14,636 nt of DNA, from contig JAITQI010000057.1 of the NCBI GenBank assembly GCA_031289065.1, forward strand, positions 1-14,636. Direction: 5' to 3'. The stretch comes from Oscillospiraceae bacterium (GTDB lineage Bacteria > Bacillota > Clostridia > Oscillospirales > UBA929). Shown here one piece after another: positions 1-5,731 of the stretch. Every line of letters starts with the position of its first letter. The first letter of the stretch is position 1. Below the pieces are notes generated by a model. That model was not told the DNA's origin and ran no database searches. It worked only from the letters and a program-made list of their open reading frames with translations. Both the position numbers and the translations under genes were made by a program.

Positions 1-158
1 GACGCCCCACCCGGTCGTCGCGCCCGGAGCTGGCCTTCTGCTACCGGGCGGGGATTCTGTCGGCGGACGCCCTCGAGATTGCCCCCGCGCAAACGTTCAC
101 ACGCGGCGAAATCGCCGAGATGTTCTTCCGCCTGCTCGACGCGGCAAAACTGCTGTGA
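1..158 (+). CDS. C-terminal fragment of an SLH (S-layer homology) domain protein
   Basis: The frame beginning at base 3 is open from the window edge to a TGA at 156-158 and encodes about 51 residues. The sequence fits the second half of an S-layer homology repeat: an ELAFCYRAGIL helix, then a turn, then a TFTRGEIAEMFFRLLDA segment, matching the usual 'P...iTRaE.a.ml.rl' end of the repeat. SLH repeats anchor exported proteins to secondary cell-wall polymers of Gram-positive bacteria. The stop lies 14 bp before the start of the DUF4430 gene, so the two are probably co-transcribed. The missing N-terminal part may hold another exported domain; its function cannot be judged from here. Confidence 0.7.
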   Translation, partial: RPTRSSRPELAFCYRAGILSADALEIAPAQTFTRGEIAEMFFRLLDAAKLL

Positions 159-172
159 GGGAGGGTGGGCCG

Positions 173-964
173 ATGAAAAGGCGCTGGGGAGCGGAGGTCG
201 CCGCCGCGCTGGTGGTCTGCGCGTTGGCGGTCACATTTGCCATCGACAACGGACGTTTTGCCATTGGCCATGTTGGGACACCCCCGGAGGCTGCGGAGAC
301 GTCCGCGCCGTCGGTTGAACCCTCGGCGGGGCCGCCTTCCGCCGCAGCCGTGAACCCGGAATCGCCGCCGGGCGAAACGCCGGAACCATCCCCGGCCGAG
401 ACGGGGCCATGGGAAACGCCCGGGGCCGTGCCGGTGACCGGGGAACCCCCGGCGGAGACCGCCAACGCGGCGGAAACGCCCGCAATCCAAACGCCCGCCC
501 CCGAACCGACGACGCCGACGCCGACGCCGCCGGGCGAGAGTGCCCTGACCCGTACGCTGTCGGTGCGGTGCGACACGCTTTTGGGGCGGCTGGACGCCCT
601 CGACCCGGAGAAGCGCGAACTCGTCCCCCCGGACGGCGTGATTTTCCCCGCCGCCACGGTGACCTTCCGGGAGGGCGAAAGCGTGTTCAACCTCCTCCGG
701 CGCGAGCTGCGCCGGGCGGGCGTCCATCTGGAATTCACCGGCGCCCCCCTGTACGGCTCGGCCTATATCGAGGGAATACACAACCTGTACGCCCTCGACG
801 CGGGGGAGCTGTCCGGCTGGATGTACAAGGTGGGCGGCGTCTTTCCCAGTTGCGGCTGTTCGCTCTGTTTGCTGAGGGACGGCGACACGGTGGAATGGGT
901 GTACACCTGCGACCTGGGGCGGGACGTGGGCGCGCCGTCCGGCGGCGGGCAGTGGGGGGCGTGA
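173..964 (+). CDS. Membrane-anchored DUF4430 domain protein
   Basis: This 263-residue protein has a short basic N-terminus (MKRRW), one hydrophobic segment at about residues 8-24 (signal anchor or signal peptide), a long Pro/Glu/Ala/Thr-rich linker (about 36-124) and a C-terminal globular domain (about 128-255). That domain carries the DUF4430 signature: EGIHNLYALDAGELSGWMYK followed by a GG.FP turn and DGDTVEWVYT. DUF4430 domains occur in exported proteins, often next to ECF-type vitamin transporters, and are suspected of ligand binding; the ligand here is unknown. The ATG at 173 was chosen over one at 155 because a GGGAGGGTGGG ribosome site precedes it. The stop overlaps the GTG start of the transporter gene by 4 bp, which suggests translational coupling. 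Confidence 0.75.
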   Translation: MKRRWGAEVAAALVVCALAVTFAIDNGRFAIGHVGTPPEAAETSAPSVEPSAGPPSAAAVNPESPPGETPEPSPAETGPWETPGAVPVTGEPPAETANAAETPAIQTPAPEPTTPTPTPPGESALTRTLSVRCDTLLGRLDALDPEKRELVPPDGVIFPAATVTFREGESVFNLLRRELRRAGVHLEFTGAPLYGSAYIEGIHNLYALDAGELSGWMYKVGGVFPSCGCSLCLLRDGDTVEWVYTCDLGRDVGAPSGGGQWGA

Positions 965-1786
965 GCGTGAAGGACGCCTTTTCGGGATTCCATCCGGCGG
1001 TCAATGTATTGTACTTCGCCCTCGTGCTGGCGTTGGGCATGTTTTTCACCCATCCGGTCTGCCTCGCGCTGTCGTTTGTCTGCGGCTTTACTTATTCGGT
1101 GTACCTCAACGGGAAAAAGGCGCTGAGATTCAGCGTCCTGTTTCTGCTGCCCATGCTCGCCGTCACGGCGCTGATCAACCCCGCGTTCAACCACGAGGGG
1201 AACACCCTCCTGACCTACCTGCCGGGCGGGAATCCCCTGACGCGGGCATCCCTCCTGTACGGCGTCGCGGCGGCGTTCATGCTGATCACCGTCGCGACAT
1301 GGTTTTCCTGCTTCAACGCGGTGATGACCTCAGACAAATTTGTCTGCCTGTTCGGGCGCATCGTCCCCGCGCTGTCGCTGATTTTATCCATGTCCCTGCG
1401 GTTTGTGCCCCGCTTCAAGGCGCAGCTCCGCGTCATTGCCAACGCGCAAAAGGGCGTCGGGCGGGACGTGTCCGACGGCGGGCTTCCGCGCCGGGCGCGG
1501 CGGGGCGTCGCCATCCTCTCCGTCATGGTCACCTGGGCGCTGGAGAACGCGATGGAAACCGCCGACAGCATGAAAAGCCGTGGGTACGGACTGCCGGGGC
1601 GCACGGCGCTCTCCCTGATCGCCGGCCTCAACCGCCCCTATCGCGGCCGGGTGAAGCTGGGCGGCCCGGCGTCCGACAAAATCCCAAACCCGTTCGACGG
1701 GCTTCTCGGTGTTCCTGCTTCTCCTCTCGCGGCCCATGCTGGAAAAACTCGACAGGATCAAGGTCAAATACGGGCTGCTCTCGTAA
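961..1786 (+). pseudogene. ECF transporter T component (EcfT/CbiQ family), C-terminally deleted and frameshifted
   Basis: From the GTG at 961 about 218 residues read as a normal EcfT transmembrane subunit of the kind paired with DUF4430 proteins. Hydrophobic helices run through about 13-85 and 98-120, followed by VMTSDKF, PALSLILSMSLRFVPRFKAQ, AQKGVGRD and the coupling motif ADSMKSRGYGLPGRT. After about base 1614 the similarity stops. In this family I would expect roughly 75 further residues with extra helices. Instead a recognisable family C-terminus (SVFLLLLSRPMLEKLDRIK, stop TAA 1784-1786) appears in a different frame from about 1703. The original frame does not stop there but runs antisense through the neighbouring peptidase gene. 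This fits an internal deletion with a frame change, so the gene is probably non-functional, although a sequencing error cannot be excluded. No ECF ATPase gene lies in the window. Confidence 0.6.
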
Positions 1787-1834
1787 CCGAACAGGCGGCT
1801 ATCTCATATGATGAGAGAGCCGCCTGTTCGGTTA
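1784..1834. repeat. Large inverted repeat between convergent genes (possible bidirectional terminator)
   Basis: Arms 1784-1800 and 1818-1834 are perfect 17-bp reverse complements (core CCGAACAGGCGGCT). Inside them 1802-1807 and 1811-1816 (TCTCAT / ATGAGA) pair as well, giving a stem of about 23 bp with one A-G mismatch and a 3-base loop. The left arm begins with the TAA stop of the ecfT remnant, and the structure sits between the plus-strand ecfT and the minus-strand peptidase gene (stop at 1867). That is where a bidirectional terminator belongs, but neither side has a clear T-run, so a canonical intrinsic terminator is not shown. Confidence 0.7.
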
Positions 1835-1866
1835 TAAGTGTATTCAAAAACGGCGCACACGCCTCA

Positions 1867-2772
1867 TCAGCCGCCCACCGCGTCGAGTACGGCGGCCTCC
1901 ACGGCCCGGGCGGCCAGGATACACACGGCGTCCAGGGAGGTCTCCGCCGCCCCGGAGCACAGGGCGAACACCGTGTCGCCGTCGTACACCGAGTGGGCGG
2001 GGCGGACACACCGGGCAATGCCGTTCTGACCGCATTGGGCCAGCTTGGCAGCCTGAGACTTGTTCAGACGGGCGTTTGTGATCACACAGGCCAGCACGGT
2101 GTTGTCGGCGAAAAAATCCTTGCCCAGCTGGTATTCCGCCAGGAGAATCTGTTCGCTGTCGGCGAAGGAGCCGTCGTCGGCAAGGGCCCCGGCCACGATG
2201 CGCCCGTTCTTGACCACGTCCCCCACACAATTGACCGCCGCCACCGCGCCCACCGTCAGCTCGCCGTGACAGAATACCGCCGAGCCGACGCCCCCGTCCA
2301 TGGCGAAGGCCATACCCCGGCTTTTGCCCACGGCGCAGCCGGTACCCGCGCCGGAGAGCCCCCGGGCAAAAGGCGCGCCGGAAAAGGCGTTCTCGCAGGC
2401 GGCCCAGCCCATTTCGGCGTCGGGGCGCACATCCCACCGGCCTCGTTGCAGGTCGAAGAGCACAGCGGCGGCGACGTTGGGCACCACCGTCACGCCCACG
2501 TTCCGCCCGATGCCCCGGGCCTCCAAAAAGCGGGTCACCCCGCCCGCCGCGTCCAATCCGAAGGAACTGCCGCCGGACAGCAGCACGGCGTGGGTCGCCT
2601 TCCGGTTCATGACCGGATGAAGGGCGTCGGTGTCCCGGGTGACAGGGGAGCCGCCCCGCACATCCACGCCGCACACCGCTCCCGCTTCACATAGGACGAC
2701 GGTGCACCCCGTCATGGCCGCCCGGTCTTGGGCCTGCCCGACGCGGAACCCGGGGATGTCAGACAGCTTCAT
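1867..2772 (-). CDS. P1 (S58) family peptidase, DmpA/BapA-like
   Basis: This 301-residue protein matches the P1/S58 family of N-terminal-nucleophile aminopeptidases. Members self-cleave into two chains and act on peptides with small, D- or beta-amino acids. Visible family blocks are the N-terminal IPGFRVGQAQD, GVDVRGGSPVTRDTDAL (35-51), LLSGGSSFGLDAAGGV (64-79), and DNTVLACVITNARLNKSQA (223-241), where the N224-T225 junction is the expected cleavage/nucleophile site, followed by VYDGDTVFAL (262-271). Length is close to the family norm. The start overlaps the end of coaC by 14 bp, so the gene is the last of a coaB-coaC-peptidase operon. Its substrate cannot be told from sequence, and the link to coenzyme A synthesis may be only co-transcription. 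Confidence 0.85.
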   Translation of the reverse strand: MKLSDIPGFRVGQAQDRAAMTGCTVVLCEAGAVCGVDVRGGSPVTRDTDALHPVMNRKATHAVLLSGGSSFGLDAAGGVTRFLEARGIGRNVGVTVVPNVAAAVLFDLQRGRWDVRPDAEMGWAACENAFSGAPFARGLSGAGTGCAVGKSRGMAFAMDGGVGSAVFCHGELTVGAVAAVNCVGDVVKNGRIVAGALADDGSFADSEQILLAEYQLGKDFFADNTVLACVITNARLNKSQAAKLAQCGQNGIARCVRPAHSVYDGDTVFALCSGAAETSLDAVCILAARAVEAAVLDAVGG

Positions 2773-3289
2773 AGACAGCCCTCACAATATCCCCCGTCTC
2801 AGCCAAAGCGCCCTTGCCGCAATCCCCGCAGGCCAGCCGTCCTTCCCGGGGCTCGATGAAGCGGTACCCGAAGCCCGCCAGCTTGGCGATATTCCCCTGA
2901 ACGATGGGGTTTTGGTACATGGCCGTGTTCATGGCGGGGGCGATCAGCGCCGGCTTGGGGTAAAACGCCGTCAAAACGGTGGTGAGCATGTCGTCCGCGA
3001 GGCCGCCGGCCAGCTTGCCGATGAGGTTGGCCGTAGCCGGGGCGATCAGCGCCAAATCGGCGCCCTGGGCCAGGGAAACGTGCCGGACGTCGGTGGCGTC
3101 AAACCCGCCGAACAGGTCGGTGTACACCTTCCGACGGGTCAGCGTCTGGAAGGTGAGGGGGGTGACAAACAGGGCCGCCGCCCGGGTCAGGATGACGTCC
3201 ACCTCATGGCCGTCCTTGGTGAATCGGTTGGCAAGCTCAGCCGCCTTATACGCCGCTACGCTGCCCGTTACGCCCAGAAGTAACCGCAT
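2759..3289 (-). CDS. coaC: Phosphopantothenoylcysteine decarboxylase (CoaC), monofunctional
   Basis: This 176-residue flavoprotein of the HFCD family decarboxylates 4'-phosphopantothenoylcysteine to 4'-phosphopantetheine in coenzyme A synthesis. It shows the N-terminal FMN-binding GVTGSVAAYKAAEL, the active-site histidine region VRHVSLAQGADL (H70), the PAMNTAMY motif (118-125) and the substrate clamp EGRLACGDCGKG (149-160), with C154 at the usual catalytic cysteine position. In many bacteria CoaC is fused to CoaB; here it is separate, as in streptococci. The ATG at 3287-3289 is preceded by a GGAGGGG ribosome site lying inside the end of coaB, and the genes overlap by 44 bp. Confidence 0.93.
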   Translation of the reverse strand: MRLLLGVTGSVAAYKAAELANRFTKDGHEVDVILTRAAALFVTPLTFQTLTRRKVYTDLFGGFDATDVRHVSLAQGADLALIAPATANLIGKLAGGLADDMLTTVLTAFYPKPALIAPAMNTAMYQNPIVQGNIAKLAGFGYRFIEPREGRLACGDCGKGALAETGDIVRAVYEAV

Positions 3290-3920
3290 GAAAAATCCCC
3301 TCCGCTATGGCATTTTTGGTTTCAAAACGCGCTATGCCGCCCTCGGCGGACAACAGGTGCCCCACATGCCGCCCACCGCCGATGTCCCGGGCGTCGTTGG
3401 CCAGCACGAAGGCGCATTTGTGCCGACGCATCAGCGCCCGAGCCGCCCGGAACAGCTCCGCCTCGGGGGCGTTGTCCAGCAACTTGAACCCCACCAGCGA
3501 GGCCTGGGGGGCAAGACGCTGGAACAGGGCAATGACCTTGGGCGTCGCCGTGAGGGTGAGGGTCAGCTCCGGCCAGTCGGAACTGATTTTTTCCGCCCGG
3601 GAGAGCGCCCGCCCCGCCGCCGTGACCCCGCTGACCCGGTAATCGCTCACCGCCATGGCGTGAATGACCGCGTCAAAGGGGACGGCCCCGCAGAGAGACC
3701 GGACGGCCGCCTCCAATTCGGAGACGCCGTCCACCGTGACAAGCGCCGCGCCGCTCTCGGGCCGGGCCGCCGACGCCGGGCAGACATAGGTCACCGCCGC
3801 CCCGTCTTGGAGGAAGCGGTCGGCGATCAAGCGGCCCAACCGCCCGGTCGCGCCGTTTGTGATGCGCCGCACCGTGTCGATGCGCTCCGACAGGCCGCCG
3901 GAGGTGATCAAAATCTTCAT
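3246..3920 (-). CDS. coaB: Phosphopantothenate-cysteine ligase (CoaB), monofunctional
   Basis: This 224-residue protein corresponds to the stand-alone CoaB found in streptococci and relatives. It joins cysteine to 4'-phosphopantothenate, using a nucleotide triphosphate. Diagnostic segments are MKILITSGGLSERIDTVRRI and TNGATGRLG at the N-terminus, HAMAVSDY (87-94), KISSDWPELTLTLTATPKVI (111-130) and LVGFKLL (142-148). The ATG at 3918-3920 gives the canonical MKILITSGG start. No Shine-Dalgarno site precedes it; a TATAAT box lies only 6 bp upstream, so the mRNA is probably leaderless. The last 44 bp overlap coaC in another frame, giving a short non-conserved tail. The pair completes two consecutive steps of coenzyme A synthesis. 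Confidence 0.9.
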   Translation of the reverse strand: MKILITSGGLSERIDTVRRITNGATGRLGRLIADRFLQDGAAVTYVCPASAARPESGAALVTVDGVSELEAAVRSLCGAVPFDAVIHAMAVSDYRVSGVTAAGRALSRAEKISSDWPELTLTLTATPKVIALFQRLAPQASLVGFKLLDNAPEAELFRAARALMRRHKCAFVLANDARDIGGGRHVGHLLSAEGGIARFETKNAIAEGIFHAVTSGRNGQRSGV

Positions 3921-3926
3921 GTACTG

Positions 3927-3956
3927 ATTATAAACGCCAAGCGGCCAGGCTGTCAA
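3927..3956 (-). promoter_or_regulatory. coaB promoter predicting a leaderless transcript
   Basis: On the minus strand a perfect TTGACA (3956-3951) is followed after 18 bp by a perfect TATAAT (3932-3927). The coaB ATG begins at 3920, 7 bases past the -10 box, which is where transcription should start. Confidence 0.7.
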
Positions 3957-3986
3957 CCGAATTCCGCGGTCAGCGGCCCCGGCGGC

Positions 3987-4016
3987 TTGACAAACCACCG
4001 CCGCGTATGATAGGAT
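3987..4016 (+). promoter_or_regulatory. Promoter of the cysteine/encapsulin operon
   Basis: TTGACA (3987-3992), an 18-bp spacer and TAGGAT (4011-4016) lie upstream of the cysteine synthase gene. The -35 box is 30 bp from the -35 box of the divergent coaB promoter, so a regulator bound between them could affect both operons. The -10 box is only a 4/6 match. Confidence 0.5.
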
Positions 4017-4038
4017 AAAAACAGATTTACACACAACG

Positions 4039-4055
4039 CATATAAAAATTATATG
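4039..4055. promoter_or_regulatory. AT-rich palindrome in the cysteine operon leader, candidate operator
   Basis: CATATAA (4039-4045) and TTATATG (4049-4055) are perfect inverted arms around AAA, about 23 bp past the -10 box. Such a 17-bp AT-only core is conspicuous in this GC-rich sequence and is well placed to block a transcribing polymerase. No regulator can be named, and an AT-rich leader without function is possible. Confidence 0.35.
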
Positions 4056-4101
4056 TTTAATAGTGAACGACCGACGACAACAGACGCGAAGAGGTGTGTA
4101 C

Positions 4102-5013
4102 ATGTGTATTCTGGACCTGGTGGGCCATACGCCGCTGATCCGTTTGCCTAAGCTCGCGGCGGCGCTGCCGGGGATCACACTGCTGGCCAAGGCCGAGTTT
4201 TTGAACCCCAGCGGTTCGGTCAAGGACCGGGCCGCCAAGGCGATGATCCTCGAGGGCATCCAATCCGGCCGCCTGACCCCGGACAAGACCGTCATCGACG
4301 CCACCAGCGGCAACACGGGCATCGCTTATGCCATGCTGGGCGCGGCCCTGGGGCTCCGGGTGGTCATCTACATGCCCGCCAACGCCAGCCGGGAGCGCAA
4401 GCGGATCATCCGAAACTACGGGGCGCGCATTGTGGACACCGACCCCATGGAGGGCTCAGACGGCGCGTTCCGGGCCGTTCGGGCCGCCGTGGCCGCCGAC
4501 CCCGACCGATATTTTTATCCGGATCAGTACAACAATCCCATAAATCCCCAAACCCATTACGAGACGACAGGCCGCGAAATCTGGGAACAGACCGGCGGCG
4601 CGGTCACCCATTTCATCACCGGCACCGGCACCTCGGGCACCTTTATGGGCGTCTCCCGCCGATTGAAAGAGGAAAACCCCGCCCTGCGGGCCATCGCCGT
4701 GCAGCCGGATTCCCCCTTCCACGGCATCGAGGGCACCAAACACATGGCCTCCACCATCAAACCGGGCATCTGGGACGAAACCAGGCCGGACGGCCTGGTC
4801 ACCGTATCCACCGAGGAGGCTTACGCCGCGGCCCGCCTGTTGGCCCGGTCGGAGGGGGTGTTCGCGGGGATCAGCTCCGGCGGCAACGTGGCGGCGGCCC
4901 TCAAATTGGCCGGGACGCTATCGGCGGGCGCCGTGGTGGTCACCGTCCTGTGCGACAGCGGGGCCCGTTACCTGTCGGATCCGTTTTGGGAGGATGAGCC
5001 ATGCTGCGAATGA
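4102..5013 (+). CDS. cysM: Cysteine synthase, CysM/CysK family, probably CysO-dependent
   Basis: This 303-residue fold-type II PLP enzyme carries the PLP-lysine motif NPSGSVKDRAAKAM (K41), TSGNTGIAYAM (68-78), the phosphate-binding GTGTSGTFMGV (174-184) and GISSGGNVAAAL (256-267). Such enzymes replace the acetyl or phosphate group of an activated serine with sulfur to give cysteine. The partner genes (JAMM protease, sulfur carrier, E1) suggest that the sulfur donor is a CysO thiocarboxylate rather than free sulfide. K213 falls roughly where mycobacterial CysM has the arginine that selects O-phosphoserine, by my hand alignment. The ATG at 4102 has an AGAGGTG ribosome site; an upstream in-frame ATG at 4063 would add 13 unconserved residues. 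The end overlaps the next gene by 13 bp. The tail ends in EPCCE. Free-sulfide CysK activity remains possible. Confidence 0.88.
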   Translation: MCILDLVGHTPLIRLPKLAAALPGITLLAKAEFLNPSGSVKDRAAKAMILEGIQSGRLTPDKTVIDATSGNTGIAYAMLGAALGLRVVIYMPANASRERKRIIRNYGARIVDTDPMEGSDGAFRAVRAAVAADPDRYFYPDQYNNPINPQTHYETTGREIWEQTGGAVTHFITGTGTSGTFMGVSRRLKEENPALRAIAVQPDSPFHGIEGTKHMASTIKPGIWDETRPDGLVTVSTEEAYAAARLLARSEGVFAGISSGGNVAAALKLAGTLSAGAVVVTVLCDSGARYLSDPFWEDEPCCE

Positions 5014-5423
5014 CGTCCAGCCTCGCCCGAGAGATTCGCGCCCAAGGGGAGGCCGCCTATCCCAACGAATGCTGCGGGGCGTTGCTGGGCCTGTGGGACC
5101 CGGAGGGCGTCCGGGAGGCGACGGGGATATTTCCCATCCCCAACGCCCGGGAGAGCGGGGAACAGTATCACCGCTTTGTCATCACCCCGGAGGATTTTCT
5201 CCGCGCCGAAAAGGCGGCCCGAGCCGAAGGGCTGGAGGTGCTGGGCTTTTACCATTCCCACCCCGACCATCCCGCCGCCCCCTCGGACTACGACCGGGAA
5301 CACGCCCTGCCGGTCTACGCCTATGTCATCACGGCGGTGGCCGACGGCCGGGCGGAGGCCATGACAAGCTGGCGCCTGTCCCCTGACCGGGCGCGGTTTG
5401 ACCCCGAGGACATACTGATCTGA
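5001..5423 (+). CDS. mec: JAMM/MPN+ metalloprotease, Mec+ type (CysO-cysteine peptidase)
   Basis: This 140-residue protein is a minimal JAMM domain. The zinc and catalytic set is complete: E23 in YPNECCG and the H-x-H-x7-S-x2-D motif HSHPDHPAAPSDYD (H85, H87, S95, D98). Bacterial JAMM proteases beside ThiS/CysO-like carriers cut after the C-terminal Gly-Gly of the carrier; Mycobacterium Mec+ releases cysteine from CysO-cysteine. Here the gene lies between the synthase and the carrier, which supports that role. It may also trim the two extra residues after Gly-Gly on the carrier. Its start overlaps the synthase gene by 13 bp, and 26 bp separate it from the carrier gene. Assignment to the family is firm; the exact substrate is inferred from context. 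Confidence 0.87.
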   Translation: MLRMTSSLAREIRAQGEAAYPNECCGALLGLWDPEGVREATGIFPIPNARESGEQYHRFVITPEDFLRAEKAARAEGLEVLGFYHSHPDHPAAPSDYDREHALPVYAYVITAVADGRAEAMTSWRLSPDRARFDPEDILI

Positions 5424-5449
5424 ATAGAAGCTGAAAGGAGCGAATCCCC

Positions 5450-5731
5450 ATGGCCGTCACCCTTTTTATCCCCGCCGCCCTGCGGCCCTTTGCCGACAAC
5501 AAGGCCGCCGTCATCCTCCCGGCCAAAACCGCCGGAGAGGCGGTCGCCGCTCTGGCCGCCGCCTATCCGGACATCCAACAGCACCTGTACGAGCCGGGAG
5601 GCGCCCTGCGCTCCTTCGTCAACCTCTTCGTGGGGGACACAAACATCAAAAACGCCGACGGGCTGAACACCCCCGTGCCCGACGGCGGTGAGGTGACGCT
5701 GGTGCCCGCCATCGCGGGGGGCTGTCTATGA
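5450..5731 (+). CDS. cysO: CysO/ThiS/MoaD-like sulfur carrier protein with a GGCL tail
   Basis: This 93-residue ubiquitin-fold protein resembles the MoaD/ThiS/CysO carriers. It starts with a beta strand (AVTLFIPAALRPFA), has an AGEAVAALAAAYPDIQQHL helix region, the 'RSFVNLFVGDTNI' strand pair, and VPDGGEVTLVPAIAGG before the end. In the active carrier a thiocarboxylate forms on the last glycine. Here the coding sequence continues as Cys-Leu after Gly-Gly (stop TGA 5729-5731), so the two residues must be removed before activation. The nearby JAMM protease is the obvious candidate. A GAAAGGAG ribosome site precedes the ATG. The stop overlaps the moeZ start by 4 bp (ATGA), so carrier and activating enzyme are translationally coupled. 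Confidence 0.88.
   Translation: MAVTLFIPAALRPFADNKAAVILPAKTAGEAVAALAAAYPDIQQHLYEPGGALRSFVNLFVGDTNIKNADGLNTPVPDGGEVTLVPAIAGGCL

Noticed and set aside
409..2694. A 761-codon open frame on the plus strand
   Set aside because: Only the part from 961 to about 1614 resembles a known protein (EcfT). The upstream part is out of frame with the DUF4430 gene, and the downstream part is antisense to the well-supported P1 peptidase. It is open because GC-rich DNA has few stops.
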